In this document: piece by piece, positions 1 to 5,958 of the stretch
How positions within the stretch are numbered: the stretch's first letter is position 1
Layout: each line of letters begins with the position of its first letter
NCBI GenBank assembly: GCA_965373045.1
Contig: CBDVEQ010000148.1
Coordinates: 1 to 6,602 of the forward strand
DNA: 6,602 bases
Direction: 5' to 3'
DNA from: DAOVDI01 sp965373045
Lineage (GTDB): Bacteria > Acidobacteriota > Aminicenantia > Aminicenantales > Aminicenantaceae
Notes under the pieces: model-generated
Database searches by the model: none
What the model was told of the DNA's origin: nothing
Seen by the model: the letters and a program-made list of their open reading frames with translations, nothing else
Translations under genes and position numbers: made by a program

Positions 1-795
1 AATTTTCACCTCAACGGCAAGGGGAAACTGGATCTGCCGGAAGCCAGGGTGTTTGTTACAGGAACCAACAACTGGAAATCCTATGATTTATGGCCTCCTG
101 AAGAAGCAAAAGAAACCAATATCTATCTGTATGCAGGGGGAAAACTCTCTCTTGAACGGCCTGAGTACAGTTCCAACAAATCAAACGATTCTTTTATCAG
201 CGACCCAAACAAACCAGTCCCATTCAGCGCAGAGATCCGCACGTCACAAGGACACCTGTGGATGGTGGAAGATCAAAGGTTTGCATCCATACGTCCGGAT
301 GTTCTGGTGTATCGATCGGATGTTTTGACAGAAGATGTTACCATTGCAGGACCTGTTATTGCCAGCCTGTTCGTTTCCACAACAGGAACGGATGCTGACT
401 GGATCGTCAAATTGATCGATGTCTATCCCGGAAATTTCCCGGACAATAAACCCAATCCCACAAAGACCAGAATGGGGGGATTCCAGATGCTTGTCGGCGC
501 AGAGGTTTTTCGGAGCAAATACCGGGAAAGTTACTCAAGCCCTAAGCCTTTGATTCCCGGTCAGATCACAAAGATCCAGTATGATCTTCGTGATAAATGT
601 CATACATTTCGTAAAGGGCACCGGATAATGGTCCAGGTACAGAGCACATGGTTCCCGGTTATAGACCGGAATCCGCAGAAATTCGTGGACATCTATCACT
701 GCAAGCCATCCGACTTTCAAAAAGCGACTCACCGGATCTATCGCACAAAGGATTATCCATCCCATATCAAGGTGAGGATTCTGAAAAACCTCTGA
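1..795 (+). CDS. CocE/NonD family hydrolase, C-terminal part (5' truncated by window edge)
   Basis: The reading frame is open from base 1 to the TGA at 793-795, giving 264 visible residues with no start in the window; the GTG at 49 is internal. The visible part matches the C-terminal jelly-roll domain (PepX_C type) of the CocE/NonD/glutaryl-7-ACA acylase superfamily. It opens with a VTGTNNWKSYDLWPP strand (about 19-33) and continues with SDPNKPVPF (67-75), RPDVLVY (98-104), STTGTDADWIVKLIDVYP (126-143), HTFRKGHRIMVQ (201-212) and ATHRIY (242-247). In this family the jelly-roll follows an alpha/beta-hydrolase domain carrying the Ser-Asp-His triad, so the catalytic residues lie upstream, outside the window. 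Members hydrolyse esters or amides, or remove X-Pro dipeptides; the substrate cannot be told from this part. It converges on the propeller gene. Family assignment is strong, specificity unknown. Confidence 0.93.
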   Translation, partial: NFHLNGKGKLDLPEARVFVTGTNNWKSYDLWPPEEAKETNIYLYAGGKLSLERPEYSSNKSNDSFISDPNKPVPFSAEIRTSQGHLWMVEDQRFASIRPDVLVYRSDVLTEDVTIAGPVIASLFVSTTGTDADWIVKLIDVYPGNFPDNKPNPTKTRMGGFQMLVGAEVFRSKYRESYSSPKPLIPGQITKIQYDLRDKCHTFRKGHRIMVQVQSTWFPVIDRNPQKFVDIYHCKPSDFQKATHRIYRTKDYPSHIKVRILKNL

Positions 796-858
796 TCGAT
801 CCCGCTATTTATTCATTTTTATTTGGTGAAAGGGACACGATAAACAGGCCGGAGCGTT

Positions 859-883
859 GGATGCGCGGCCCGGAAAAGCATCC
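859..883. terminator. Weak hairpin between convergent genes
   Basis: The 110-base gap between the stop codons of the CocE-type hydrolase (+) and the propeller gene (-) holds a 6-bp stem, GGATGC (859-864) with GCATCC (878-883), loop 13 bases. A second possible 5-bp stem, GGCCG (847-851) with CGGCC (866-870), is mutually exclusive with it. Neither is followed directly by a T-run on either strand, although the flanks are T-rich at 889-915 and 804-828. It is placed where a shared terminator would be expected, but the sequence support is thin. Confidence 0.2.
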
Positions 884-905
884 TGACCGATTGTATAAGT
901 TAGTT

Positions 906-2123
906 TTACTTTTCTACGATCTTATATTCATAATATTTAGTCCCGCGAAGTTTGTCGACAAGATAGACTTTATCTTTATTGATCGTTATGCCGTCGACAA
1001 AATGTTTGAGCAGGATGTTTCCCAGGAGCACCCCCTCGGAGTCATAGATTTGAAGTTTATACATATCCGTTGCTTCCAATTCCGTGTTTCCAACGACCTT
1101 AACATTCATAGACCTCTTGCCCCCGCTGGACATTGACACCATCATCATCTGATTCACCTTCTCATCCTCTTTGACTTGTCTGTCGAGAGTGATGATCCAG
1201 AGACGTCCCTTGTCATCCACAGCAACCCCGTTGGTACACCGGTTCATCTGAGGCGCCTGGATGCGCACACTTCCTCCGCGTGCCTCTCTCTTGCCTTTAT
1301 TTTTTGGGGGAGCCATACTGTAATTCAATTCCCGGTCGGATTTCCATAAAAGTTTTCCTTCCGGGGAATATTTCTCGATCCTGTTCTGGAAAGGAAAAAC
1401 AAGGAAGATGTTGTTGTCCTTATCCACGGCGAACAAAACCGAATTCCCCCTCCGGTTGAGCATCCTGTTCTTATAATCGTGCTGGGTCCCAAATTCTTTT
1501 TGGGTATTCCCTTCCAGGTCGATGATCTTCATCAATTTGGGAAGTTCTTTGTCCTTATCCTCTTCCCCCATACCCATCATTATAAACCCGCCGGATGCAT
1601 TCATAACCAGTTGTCCGGTTGTCAAGATTCTGGCTACACCAATAGTTCCTTGAGTCATCCGGATCGTCTTATATTCCTTCCCATCCGGCAGCAGGATCTG
1701 GACTCTCTGATTGTTAGGATCCGAGACGAGAAGATTTCCCTGAGGGTCGATATCAAGGGAAACAGGATAAGACATCTCACCCGGCCCCTGCCCCCGGCTG
1801 CCTATTGTATCCAGATATTTTCCATCCGGACTAAATTTCTGGATCCGGTGGTTACCTGTATCCAGGATATACCAGTTGCCTTGAGCATCAAAAACAATAT
1901 CCGAGGGCATATAAAAAGCGATATTTTCATCCTCGGCATTGATGTCCCCTAAAGTCTTGACCAGTTCCAGCCTGATCTTCGAGTCTTTTCCCCATTTGCC
2001 CTGATCGCCGTTATGAACGACACGGATGCCATCAACGGTCTCGACCTTCTGGGAATTGGCAGTTGAAAAGGTAAATAACAGCATCAGGGAAATGGCTGCG
2101 ATCCCTCTTTTTGTATTTTTCAT
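906..2123 (-). CDS. Secreted six-bladed beta-propeller (NHL-repeat) protein
   Basis: A 405-residue protein with an N-terminal signal peptide: basic MKNTKR, a hydrophobic stretch at about 8-20, and a likely cleavage near ANS-Q (22-25). There is no lipobox cysteine, so a soluble exported form is expected. NHL-type blades are clearest at about 68-148, with two consecutive repeats of the pattern P-S-D-I-x-F-D-x-x-G-N-x-Y-I-L-D-T-G-N-H-R-I-Q-K-F and VSLDIDPQGNLLVSDPNNQRVQIL. More divergent blades follow at about 228-262 (FAVDKDNNIFLV...NRIEKYSPEGKLLW), 296-315 (CTNGVAVDDKGRLWIIT) and 353-395. Such propellers act as binding scaffolds; no catalytic function can be read here. Two odd loops stand out: a basic, Pro/Lys-rich stretch at about 271-290 and a Met/Ser/Gly-rich stretch at 326-340. 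The ATG start is fixed by a strong ribosome binding site and the signal peptide. The gene is monocistronic in this window and divergent from the permease. Confidence 0.9.
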   Translation of the reverse strand: MKNTKRGIAAISLMLLFTFSTANSQKVETVDGIRVVHNGDQGKWGKDSKIRLELVKTLGDINAEDENIAFYMPSDIVFDAQGNWYILDTGNHRIQKFSPDGKYLDTIGSRGQGPGEMSYPVSLDIDPQGNLLVSDPNNQRVQILLPDGKEYKTIRMTQGTIGVARILTTGQLVMNASGGFIMMGMGEEDKDKELPKLMKIIDLEGNTQKEFGTQHDYKNRMLNRRGNSVLFAVDKDNNIFLVFPFQNRIEKYSPEGKLLWKSDRELNYSMAPPKNKGKREARGGSVRIQAPQMNRCTNGVAVDDKGRLWIITLDRQVKEDEKVNQMMMVSMSSGGKRSMNVKVVGNTELEATDMYKLQIYDSEGVLLGNILLKHFVDGITINKDKVYLVDKLRGTKYYEYKIVEK

Positions 2124-2130
2124 ATTATTG

Positions 2131-2138
2131 TCCTCCTT
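2131..2138 (-). promoter_or_regulatory. Ribosome binding site of the propeller gene
   Basis: Read on the minus strand, AAGGAGGA lies 7 bases before the ATG at 2123. It is a near-perfect anti-Shine-Dalgarno match and confirms that start over later in-frame ATG codons. Confidence 0.85.
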
Positions 2139-2140
2139 GG

Positions 2141-2156
2141 TAATAAACGTTTATTA
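2141..2156. promoter_or_regulatory. 16-bp perfect palindrome, possible operator
   Basis: TAATAAACGTTTATTA reads identically on both strands. It lies directly downstream of, and overlaps by 4 bases, the predicted -10 box of the propeller gene and ends just before its ribosome binding site. A dimeric repressor bound here would block promoter clearance, which makes it an operator candidate. AT-rich palindromes also arise by chance, so the function is inference. Confidence 0.4.
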
Positions 2157-2182
2157 TATATAATATGTTGCATGTCTATCAA
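2153..2182 (-). promoter_or_regulatory. Sigma-70-type promoter of the propeller gene
   Basis: On the minus strand, TTGATA (2177-2182; one mismatch to TTGACA) is followed after an 18-base spacer by a perfect TATAAT (2153-2158). Initiation would be near 2146, leaving a leader of roughly 20 bases that carries the ribosome binding site. The -10 region is embedded in a 14-base stretch that recurs exactly upstream of the M28 gene. Confidence 0.65.
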
Positions 2183-2282
2183 CGCCCCAGCTTTCAGGGA
2201 AAGCACTTGAACCCTTGTCTTATCATTAGATTTGGAAATCCAGGAAGCAACGTGTAAACTGTGGAGAAAAGAAAAAGAAGAA

Positions 2283-3656
2283 ATGAAGAAACACGAATGG
2301 GCTGACGCCCCACAAAACCTTCCACGAACGATCAGCACCAGCACTGCTACATTTATCGTTGTCGCCAATATGATCGGCGCCGGCATCTTTACGACCTCCG
2401 GCCTTATGGCTGCTCAACTTCCCGGTCCGGGCTGGGTCCTGCTCTGCTGGCTGTTCGGGGGGCTTATCGCTTTGGCGGGGGCTCTCAGCTATGCGGAACT
2501 GGCCACCCGGATGCCGTTGGAAGGCGGAGAATACATCTATCTAAAACAACTCTATCACCCTGCCCTGGGATTTCTGACAGGCTGGACCAGTTTTTTTGTA
2601 GGGTTTTCCGTTCCCATTGCGGCATCCGCCATGGCTTTTTCAGAATACATTTTTGCAGGACTTAAAGATCATCTCCCAGGATGGGAGCCGTCACAGATGG
2701 TATTGATAAAAAAAAGCGCGGCCCTTTTTCTGATCCTTCTCTTCACCGGGATCCATTATCTGGGAATCCTCCTGGGATCCCGCATACAGAATGTTCTAAC
2801 CGTCATTAAAATCGTAATCGTGGCAGGCCTTGCAGTAGCCGGGATCGTTTTGAGCAGAGGATCATATATTCCCGCCTTTGATTTTAATGTGGGCGGGCCT
2901 TTTGCAGGGTTGGCATTCGGCACAGCTATGATGCTGGTCATGTTTTCCTACAGCGGGTGGAATGCCAGCTCCTACATCGCCGGAGAGCTGAAGAATCCGC
3001 GAAAAACCCTGCCTATCTCACTGCTGCTGGGCACATCCATCGTGATTGTCCTTTATCTGGCCTTGAATCTTTTTATCTTCCAGGCGCTTCCCTATTCCGA
3101 AACAAAAGGCGTGATTCCCATTGTGGAAAAAGCATCATCCCGGGTCATGGGAGGCGGGATTGGAAATTCAATAGGCCTTCTTATCAGTATCGCCCTTCTT
3201 TCCTCATTGAGCGCGTTTGTCCTGATCGGACCCCGTATTTATTTTGCCATGGCCAAAGACAGGATGTTTTTTCCTTTTGCCGGCCGTATCCATCCCCGCT
3301 ACAAAGTCCCGGGCCGATCCATTCTTATCCAGGGCGCGATAGCTGCATTCATGGTCCTCATCGGGTCATTCGAGCAGCTTCTTGTTTATATCGGCTTTGC
3401 CTTGAACATCTTTCCCTGGCTGGCCATAGCAGGTCTTTTTATCGCAAGGAAACAAGGGATCGGTGAGAAGAATGCATTTAAAGTATGGGGCTATCCCTAT
3501 GTGCCGCTGTTTTTTCTGACAGCAAGCCTGCTTCTGATGGTTATTAACTACCTGAACAGGCCGTTGGAATCCACGGCGGCGGTTCTGACCGTTCTTGCCG
3601 GCATTCCCTGCTATTTCCTTTGGATCAAAGGATTAAGAAAGAAGGGGAATGAATAA
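2283..3656 (+). CDS. APC superfamily amino acid permease
   Basis: A 457-residue integral membrane protein of the amino acid-polyamine-organocation family, which imports or exchanges amino acids across the inner membrane. It is rich in hydrophobic segments and fits about 12 helices. The first unwound helix carries the substrate-binding motif GAGIFTTSG (32-40). It is followed by GALSYAELATRMPLEGGEY (66-84), the helix 6 signature FSYSGWNASSYIAGELKNP (221-239, with E235) and the cytoplasmic signature PRIYFAMAKDRMFF (317-330) leading into HPRYKVP. Substrate cannot be told from these motifs. The start is uncertain: ATG at 2283 gives the usual short polar N-terminus, while an in-frame TTG at 2232 would add 17 mostly charged residues but has no ribosome binding site. 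The sequence before 2283 is only purine-rich (GGAG at 2263-2266, too distant; AAGAAG adjacent), so translation may be weak. It diverges from the propeller gene; I see no convincing promoter for it in 2124-2282. Confidence 0.93.
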   Translation: MKKHEWADAPQNLPRTISTSTATFIVVANMIGAGIFTTSGLMAAQLPGPGWVLLCWLFGGLIALAGALSYAELATRMPLEGGEYIYLKQLYHPALGFLTGWTSFFVGFSVPIAASAMAFSEYIFAGLKDHLPGWEPSQMVLIKKSAALFLILLFTGIHYLGILLGSRIQNVLTVIKIVIVAGLAVAGIVLSRGSYIPAFDFNVGGPFAGLAFGTAMMLVMFSYSGWNASSYIAGELKNPRKTLPISLLLGTSIVIVLYLALNLFIFQALPYSETKGVIPIVEKASSRVMGGGIGNSIGLLISIALLSSLSAFVLIGPRIYFAMAKDRMFFPFAGRIHPRYKVPGRSILIQGAIAAFMVLIGSFEQLLVYIGFALNIFPWLAIAGLFIARKQGIGEKNAFKVWGYPYVPLFFLTASLLLMVINYLNRPLESTAAVLTVLAGIPCYFLWIKGLRKKGNE

Positions 3657-3700
3657 TTCAGGTTGCCCTGGGTTATTCACGGGTCGATATGCACGGCGCG

Positions 3701-3735
3701 GCGCATGAAGCTGTATTCATATACTGCGAATGCGC
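3701..3735. repeat. Imperfect 35-base hairpin (REP-like)
   Basis: The outer stem is GCGCAT (3701-3706) with ATGCGC (3730-3735). An internal loop GAA/GA follows, then an inner stem GCTGTAT (3710-3716) with ATACTGC (3721-3727) that has one T-T mismatch, closed by a TCAT tetraloop. There is no T-run after it, so it is a poor terminator. The shape resembles REP-type or recombination-site hairpins, but no transposase is visible nearby. Confidence 0.45.
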
Positions 3736-3790
3736 GGCAACAAAGCAAATCGGCCTGCCCGAAGGGTGAAAAGTGTCGATGATAAAAATA

Positions 3791-3830
3791 GGGTTCAAGG
3801 ATTCGAGGATTCTGGGGTTCGAGTGAAAAG
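3791..3830 (+). repeat. Left octamer array, arm of a long inverted repeat
   Basis: Four tandem 8-base units, GGGTTCAA, GGATTCGA, GGATTCTG and GGGTTCGA, consensus GGRTTCRA, followed by GTGAAAAG. The arm is an imperfect inverted copy of 4034-4072: 31 of 39 positions match in my alignment, and some of the remainder would be G-U pairs in RNA. Confidence 0.75.
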
Positions 3831-3841
3831 AAAAGACATAA

Positions 3842-3877
3842 GAGTTTATTGGGTTCGTTGTGTTCTTTGGGTTATTT
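3842..3877 (+). repeat. Forward 9-base degenerate tandem array
   Basis: Four consecutive 9-base units, GAGTTTATT, GGGTTCGTT, GTGTTCTTT and GGGTTATTT, fit the consensus GNGTTNNTT. The array is followed by a small stem ATTTT (3874-3878)/AAAAT (3882-3886), which forms the axis of symmetry with the inverted array that follows. Confidence 0.65.
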
Positions 3878-3884
3878 TAATAAA

Positions 3885-3929
3885 ATTTGACTCAATGAGC
3901 TCAAGAAACTCCATTAACTCAAAGAGCTG
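3885..3929 (-). repeat. Inverted 9-base degenerate tandem array
   Basis: Five 9-base units, ATTTGACTC, AATGAGCTC, AAGAAACTC, CATTAACTC and AAAGAGCTG. Their reverse complements resemble GAGTTNNTT, the unit of the array at 3842-3877 on the opposite strand. The two arrays together form an imperfect palindrome about 85 bases long. Confidence 0.65.
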
Positions 3930-3930
3930 G

Positions 3931-3950
3931 ATTCCCGTTTCCACGGGAAT
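3931..3950. repeat. Perfect 8-bp hairpin, REP-like
   Basis: ATTCCCGT (3931-3938) pairs perfectly with ACGGGAAT (3943-3950) around the loop TTCC. The ATTCCCG...CGGGAAT core followed by GACG resembles a common class of dispersed palindromic repeats in many bacterial genomes. No T-run follows on either strand, so intrinsic termination is not supported. Confidence 0.6.
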
Positions 3951-3982
3951 GACGTAATTTAAATGACCTTGGGCTAAGCTGC

Positions 3983-4026
3983 TATGGGCTTTGGGCCTCT
4001 TTTGCATTGGCCTTTGGCCGTTGGCC
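3983..4026 (+). repeat. 7-base degenerate tandem array
   Basis: The units are TATGGGC, TTTGGGC, then an interruption CTCTTTTGC, then ATTGGCC, TTTGGCC and GTTGGCC. The consensus is NTTGGSC. This is a third period, different from the neighbouring 8- and 9-base arrays, and the units can self-pair through GGCC. Confidence 0.6.
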
Positions 4027-4033
4027 TCTTATT

Positions 4034-4079
4034 CTTTCACTTGAATCCTTGAACCCTGGAATCCTCGAACCCTTTTTTT
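4034..4079. terminator. Right octamer array plus T-run; possible long-stem terminator
   Basis: CTTTCAC (4034-4040) followed by four octamers of the inverse type (for example TTGAATCC, TTGAACCC) up to 4072, then seven T (4073-4079). This arm pairs imperfectly with 3791-3830. RNA from the permease side could form a stem of nearly 40 bp with a loop of about 200 bases, ending at a U-run; RNA from the peptidase side would end with the UAUUUUUAUC just outside the other arm. The long loop makes efficient intrinsic termination doubtful. The repeat itself is clear, the terminator role is inference. Confidence 0.35.
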
Positions 4080-4112
4080 CAACGTGTTGGCAGTTTTCAT
4101 GAATAAGCCAGG

Positions 4113-5903
4113 TTATTTATCTGCGATCACGAAGGCCGTTAGATAGGTTAGGCGCATGATCTTCTCCATGAGTTCCGGGCAAACCTTTTCTACGGAATCG
4201 GTGGGCTGATGATAATCCTCGGTCATGGCCGCAAAGAAAAAGATCCAGGGGATCTTGCTCATGGCAAAAGGCGCGTGATCGCTTCCTCCCATACCGCTTT
4301 TAGAAGGGCGAAGAACGATGTGCATTCCCACATATTGGTTATTGGTTTTGAGAACATCCTTAAGATCAGGCGCATCAGCAGCAAAGGACAGGCTGATGAA
4401 TTTTTTTATGTCGATCTCTTTCATGATCTCCTTGGAGATTCCCATCCCCATCATCCGGCTCATTCGTGTCAATCTCTCCTGAGACCACTGTCGGCTGATC
4501 ATATCCAGGTTTAAGTTAACGACTGTCTTTTTCAGCGGGAAAAAGGGATTGGAGACATAATATCTTGAGCCTAAAAGCCCCTTTTCCTCTCCTGTCCAGA
4601 GAGCAAACAATATTGATCTTTTGGGTTTAACGGGATTTTTCATGAAGGCTTCAGCGATCTCCATAACACCGGTCGAACCGGAGCCGTTATCATCCGCTCC
4701 GTTGTAAATATACTTGCCGCGCATTCCGAGATGATCCAGATGCGCACCGATAACCAGCACCTCATCCTTCAAATCGGGATCTGACCCTTCAATGTATCCC
4801 AACACATTACTGCTGCTGACCAGTTTGGTCTCCGCTTTATTTTGAACGGTCAAGGTCACACCCGGCAGGAGCATGGATTTGGATTTCAGGGTCTTTTCAA
4901 TGCCGCTTTTGAGCGATCTTGTGTCCTGGCCGGCATAACCCAGAATAGCATCCGCCATCTCTCTGGAGATCCGGATGGTAGGAATGGAATTCCATGGCAT
5001 GGACAAACCCTTCCCCTGGATCAGAGCCATCTGACGTCTCTTTCCCGGTATGATGGGACGCTCGTCATTAATTTTACGAGAATCCAGCTTACCGCGGAAC
5101 ACATCTCCATTTTTTTGGGGGGAATTTTCGATCAACGCGACCGCCACCGCCCCCAATTTTCTTGCCAATTGGATTTTAGGAGAAGTACTGCGCCTCATAC
5201 GGCGGGCCGGATAATATTTCTCCTTGAGCTTCCCTTTGTTAAAGGGGGAATCCTTATCATCCTTGCCCGGGGTTTCACTGAGCATCAAAACGATCTTACC
5301 TTTGATGTCCACTCCCTTATATTCATCCATTTTCAAAGAAGGCTCCTGAATCCCGTATCCCACAAACACCACCGGCGCTGTCAGGGACCGTGATCCTGAA
5401 GCATAATAGGAGTAATCCACTTCAGAGGAAAATGTCCGGCTTTTTTTCTGAGCCCCTTTCTGCCAAGCAACATGGATCGCACTTTCAGTGTTCAAGATCT
5501 CCCGCAGGGGAACGTTCTGAAAATAGCTTCTGCTTTTTTTAGCTTGTCCCGCTGGTGCCCCGAAGGAGCTTCTTCCTGAAGGGCGCTTCATATCTCCGGC
5601 CGGTTTGATCCCCCAGAGCTTGAACATGGAAGCCGCGTATTCAGCAGCAATATCATATCCCCTGGACGCAGTATCCCTGCCCTGAAGCAGATCAGAAGAG
5701 AGAAAATCCAAATAGATAACAGCATCCTTCCCGGTGATGGAATCAAAGCCTGTTTTCATATTGTCCGGTACAGGTAAAAGTTCTGTCACAATGGACAGGT
5801 TATCTTTGGGATCAGCCTTCTTGTCTTTGGTTTCCTGCTGTCCGGAAAGAAGCGGGAAACTCAACAAGCAGACCATAGTCAAGAATAGAATTGTTTTTTT
5901 CAT
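4113..5903 (-). CDS. Secreted M28 family zinc metallopeptidase with PA domain
   Basis: A 596-residue exported peptidase. The signal peptide is MKKTILFLTMVCLLSFPLLSG, with cleavage near residue 21. A helical N-terminal part (about 53-110) is followed by a PA-type inserted domain (about 175-310; TAPVVFVGYGI...DIKGKIVLML) and the M28 catalytic domain (about 360-596). All family metal ligands and catalytic residues are visible: H388 and D390 in GAHLDHLG, bridging D404 in GADDNGSGS, the base E439 and ligand E440 in LWTGEEKGLLGS, D467 in NLNLDMIS and H543 in SDHAPFAMS. M28 enzymes are co-catalytic di-zinc aminopeptidases or carboxypeptidases; the specificity cannot be decided here. Length and order are normal for the PA-containing subgroup. 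A Ser/Lys-rich insertion at 105-125 precedes the PA domain. The start is supported by AAGGAGG five bases upstream. It lies 55 bases downstream of the ATPase gene on the same strand, probably with its own promoter. Confidence 0.95.
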   Translation of the reverse strand: MKKTILFLTMVCLLSFPLLSGQQETKDKKADPKDNLSIVTELLPVPDNMKTGFDSITGKDAVIYLDFLSSDLLQGRDTASRGYDIAAEYAASMFKLWGIKPAGDMKRPSGRSSFGAPAGQAKKSRSYFQNVPLREILNTESAIHVAWQKGAQKKSRTFSSEVDYSYYASGSRSLTAPVVFVGYGIQEPSLKMDEYKGVDIKGKIVLMLSETPGKDDKDSPFNKGKLKEKYYPARRMRRSTSPKIQLARKLGAVAVALIENSPQKNGDVFRGKLDSRKINDERPIIPGKRRQMALIQGKGLSMPWNSIPTIRISREMADAILGYAGQDTRSLKSGIEKTLKSKSMLLPGVTLTVQNKAETKLVSSSNVLGYIEGSDPDLKDEVLVIGAHLDHLGMRGKYIYNGADDNGSGSTGVMEIAEAFMKNPVKPKRSILFALWTGEEKGLLGSRYYVSNPFFPLKKTVVNLNLDMISRQWSQERLTRMSRMMGMGISKEIMKEIDIKKFISLSFAADAPDLKDVLKTNNQYVGMHIVLRPSKSGMGGSDHAPFAMSKIPWIFFFAAMTEDYHQPTDSVEKVCPELMEKIMRLTYLTAFVIADK

Positions 5904-5908
5904 AGAAG

Positions 5909-5915
5909 CCTCCTT
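5909..5915 (-). promoter_or_regulatory. Ribosome binding site of the M28 gene
   Basis: AAGGAGG on the minus strand, five bases before the ATG at 5903. It is the same core as that of the propeller gene and fixes the start in front of the signal peptide. Confidence 0.85.
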
Positions 5916-5928
5916 TTATGTAACCTTA

Positions 5929-5942
5929 ATTATATATAATAT
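5929..5942 (-). promoter_or_regulatory. Putative -10 region, 14-base element shared with the propeller promoter
   Basis: The minus-strand sequence ATATTATATATAAT, ending in a perfect TATAAT (5929-5934), is identical to 2153-2166 upstream of the propeller gene. It ends 25 bases before the ATG here and 29 bases before it there, and 13 versus 14 bases before AAGGAGG. No good -35 box is found here (GATATA at an 18-base spacing is weak), so the promoter may need an activator, or the gene may be read partly from upstream. Confidence 0.5.
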
Positions 5943-5957
5943 TTTCTAATATTATAT
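5934..5957. repeat. Perfect 10-bp AT inverted repeat between the ATPase and M28 genes
   Basis: ATATAATATT (5934-5943) and AATATTATAT (5948-5957) are perfect inverted copies separated by TTCT. The element begins one base after the stop of the ATPase gene and overlaps the putative -10 region of the M28 gene. The stem is only A-T pairs and therefore a weak RNA hairpin. It could be an operator or a promoter-melting element rather than a terminator. Confidence 0.45.
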
Positions 5958-5958
5958 C

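Larger units (their letters stand above)
3657..4112. other. 456-base non-coding region made of short degenerate repeats
   Basis: The gap lies between the stop codons of the permease (+) and the M28 peptidase (-). No frame here looks like a real gene: the longest open frame, on the plus strand at 3730-3957, runs through the repeats with low-complexity, biased composition. From left to right it holds an imperfect hairpin (3701-3735), an array of octamers (3791-3823), a forward 9-base array (3842-3877), an inverted 9-base array (3885-3929), a perfect hairpin (3931-3950), a 7-base array (3983-4026) and an inverted octamer array (4034-4072) ending in a run of seven T. Each is listed separately. 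Confidence 0.8.

Noticed and set aside
648..1136. Plus-strand open frame of 162 codons spanning the hydrolase end and the propeller 3' end
   Set aside because: It overlaps two well-supported genes in other frames and shows no family features of its own.
2232..2282. TTG start extending the permease by 17 residues
   Set aside because: There is no ribosome binding site before the TTG, and the extra segment is charged and untypical; ATG 2283 gives the normal N-terminus for the family.
3791..3823. GGTTCRA-like strings resembling the tRNA T-loop (B box)
   Set aside because: They come from the octamer repeat; no acceptor stem, anticodon arm or cloverleaf can be built around them.
3730..3957. Open frame of 75 codons on the plus strand in the repeat region
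   Set aside because: It runs through the octamer and 9-base arrays and a palindrome, has no ribosome binding site, and its composition follows the repeats rather than a protein.
3791..4072. CRISPR array
   Set aside because: The repeat units are 7-9 bases, degenerate and directly adjacent; there are no 23-40-base repeats with unique spacers and no cas genes.
4842..5393. Plus-strand open frame of 183 codons inside the M28 gene
   Set aside because: It is the opposite-strand shadow of the M28 coding sequence, which carries complete catalytic motifs.
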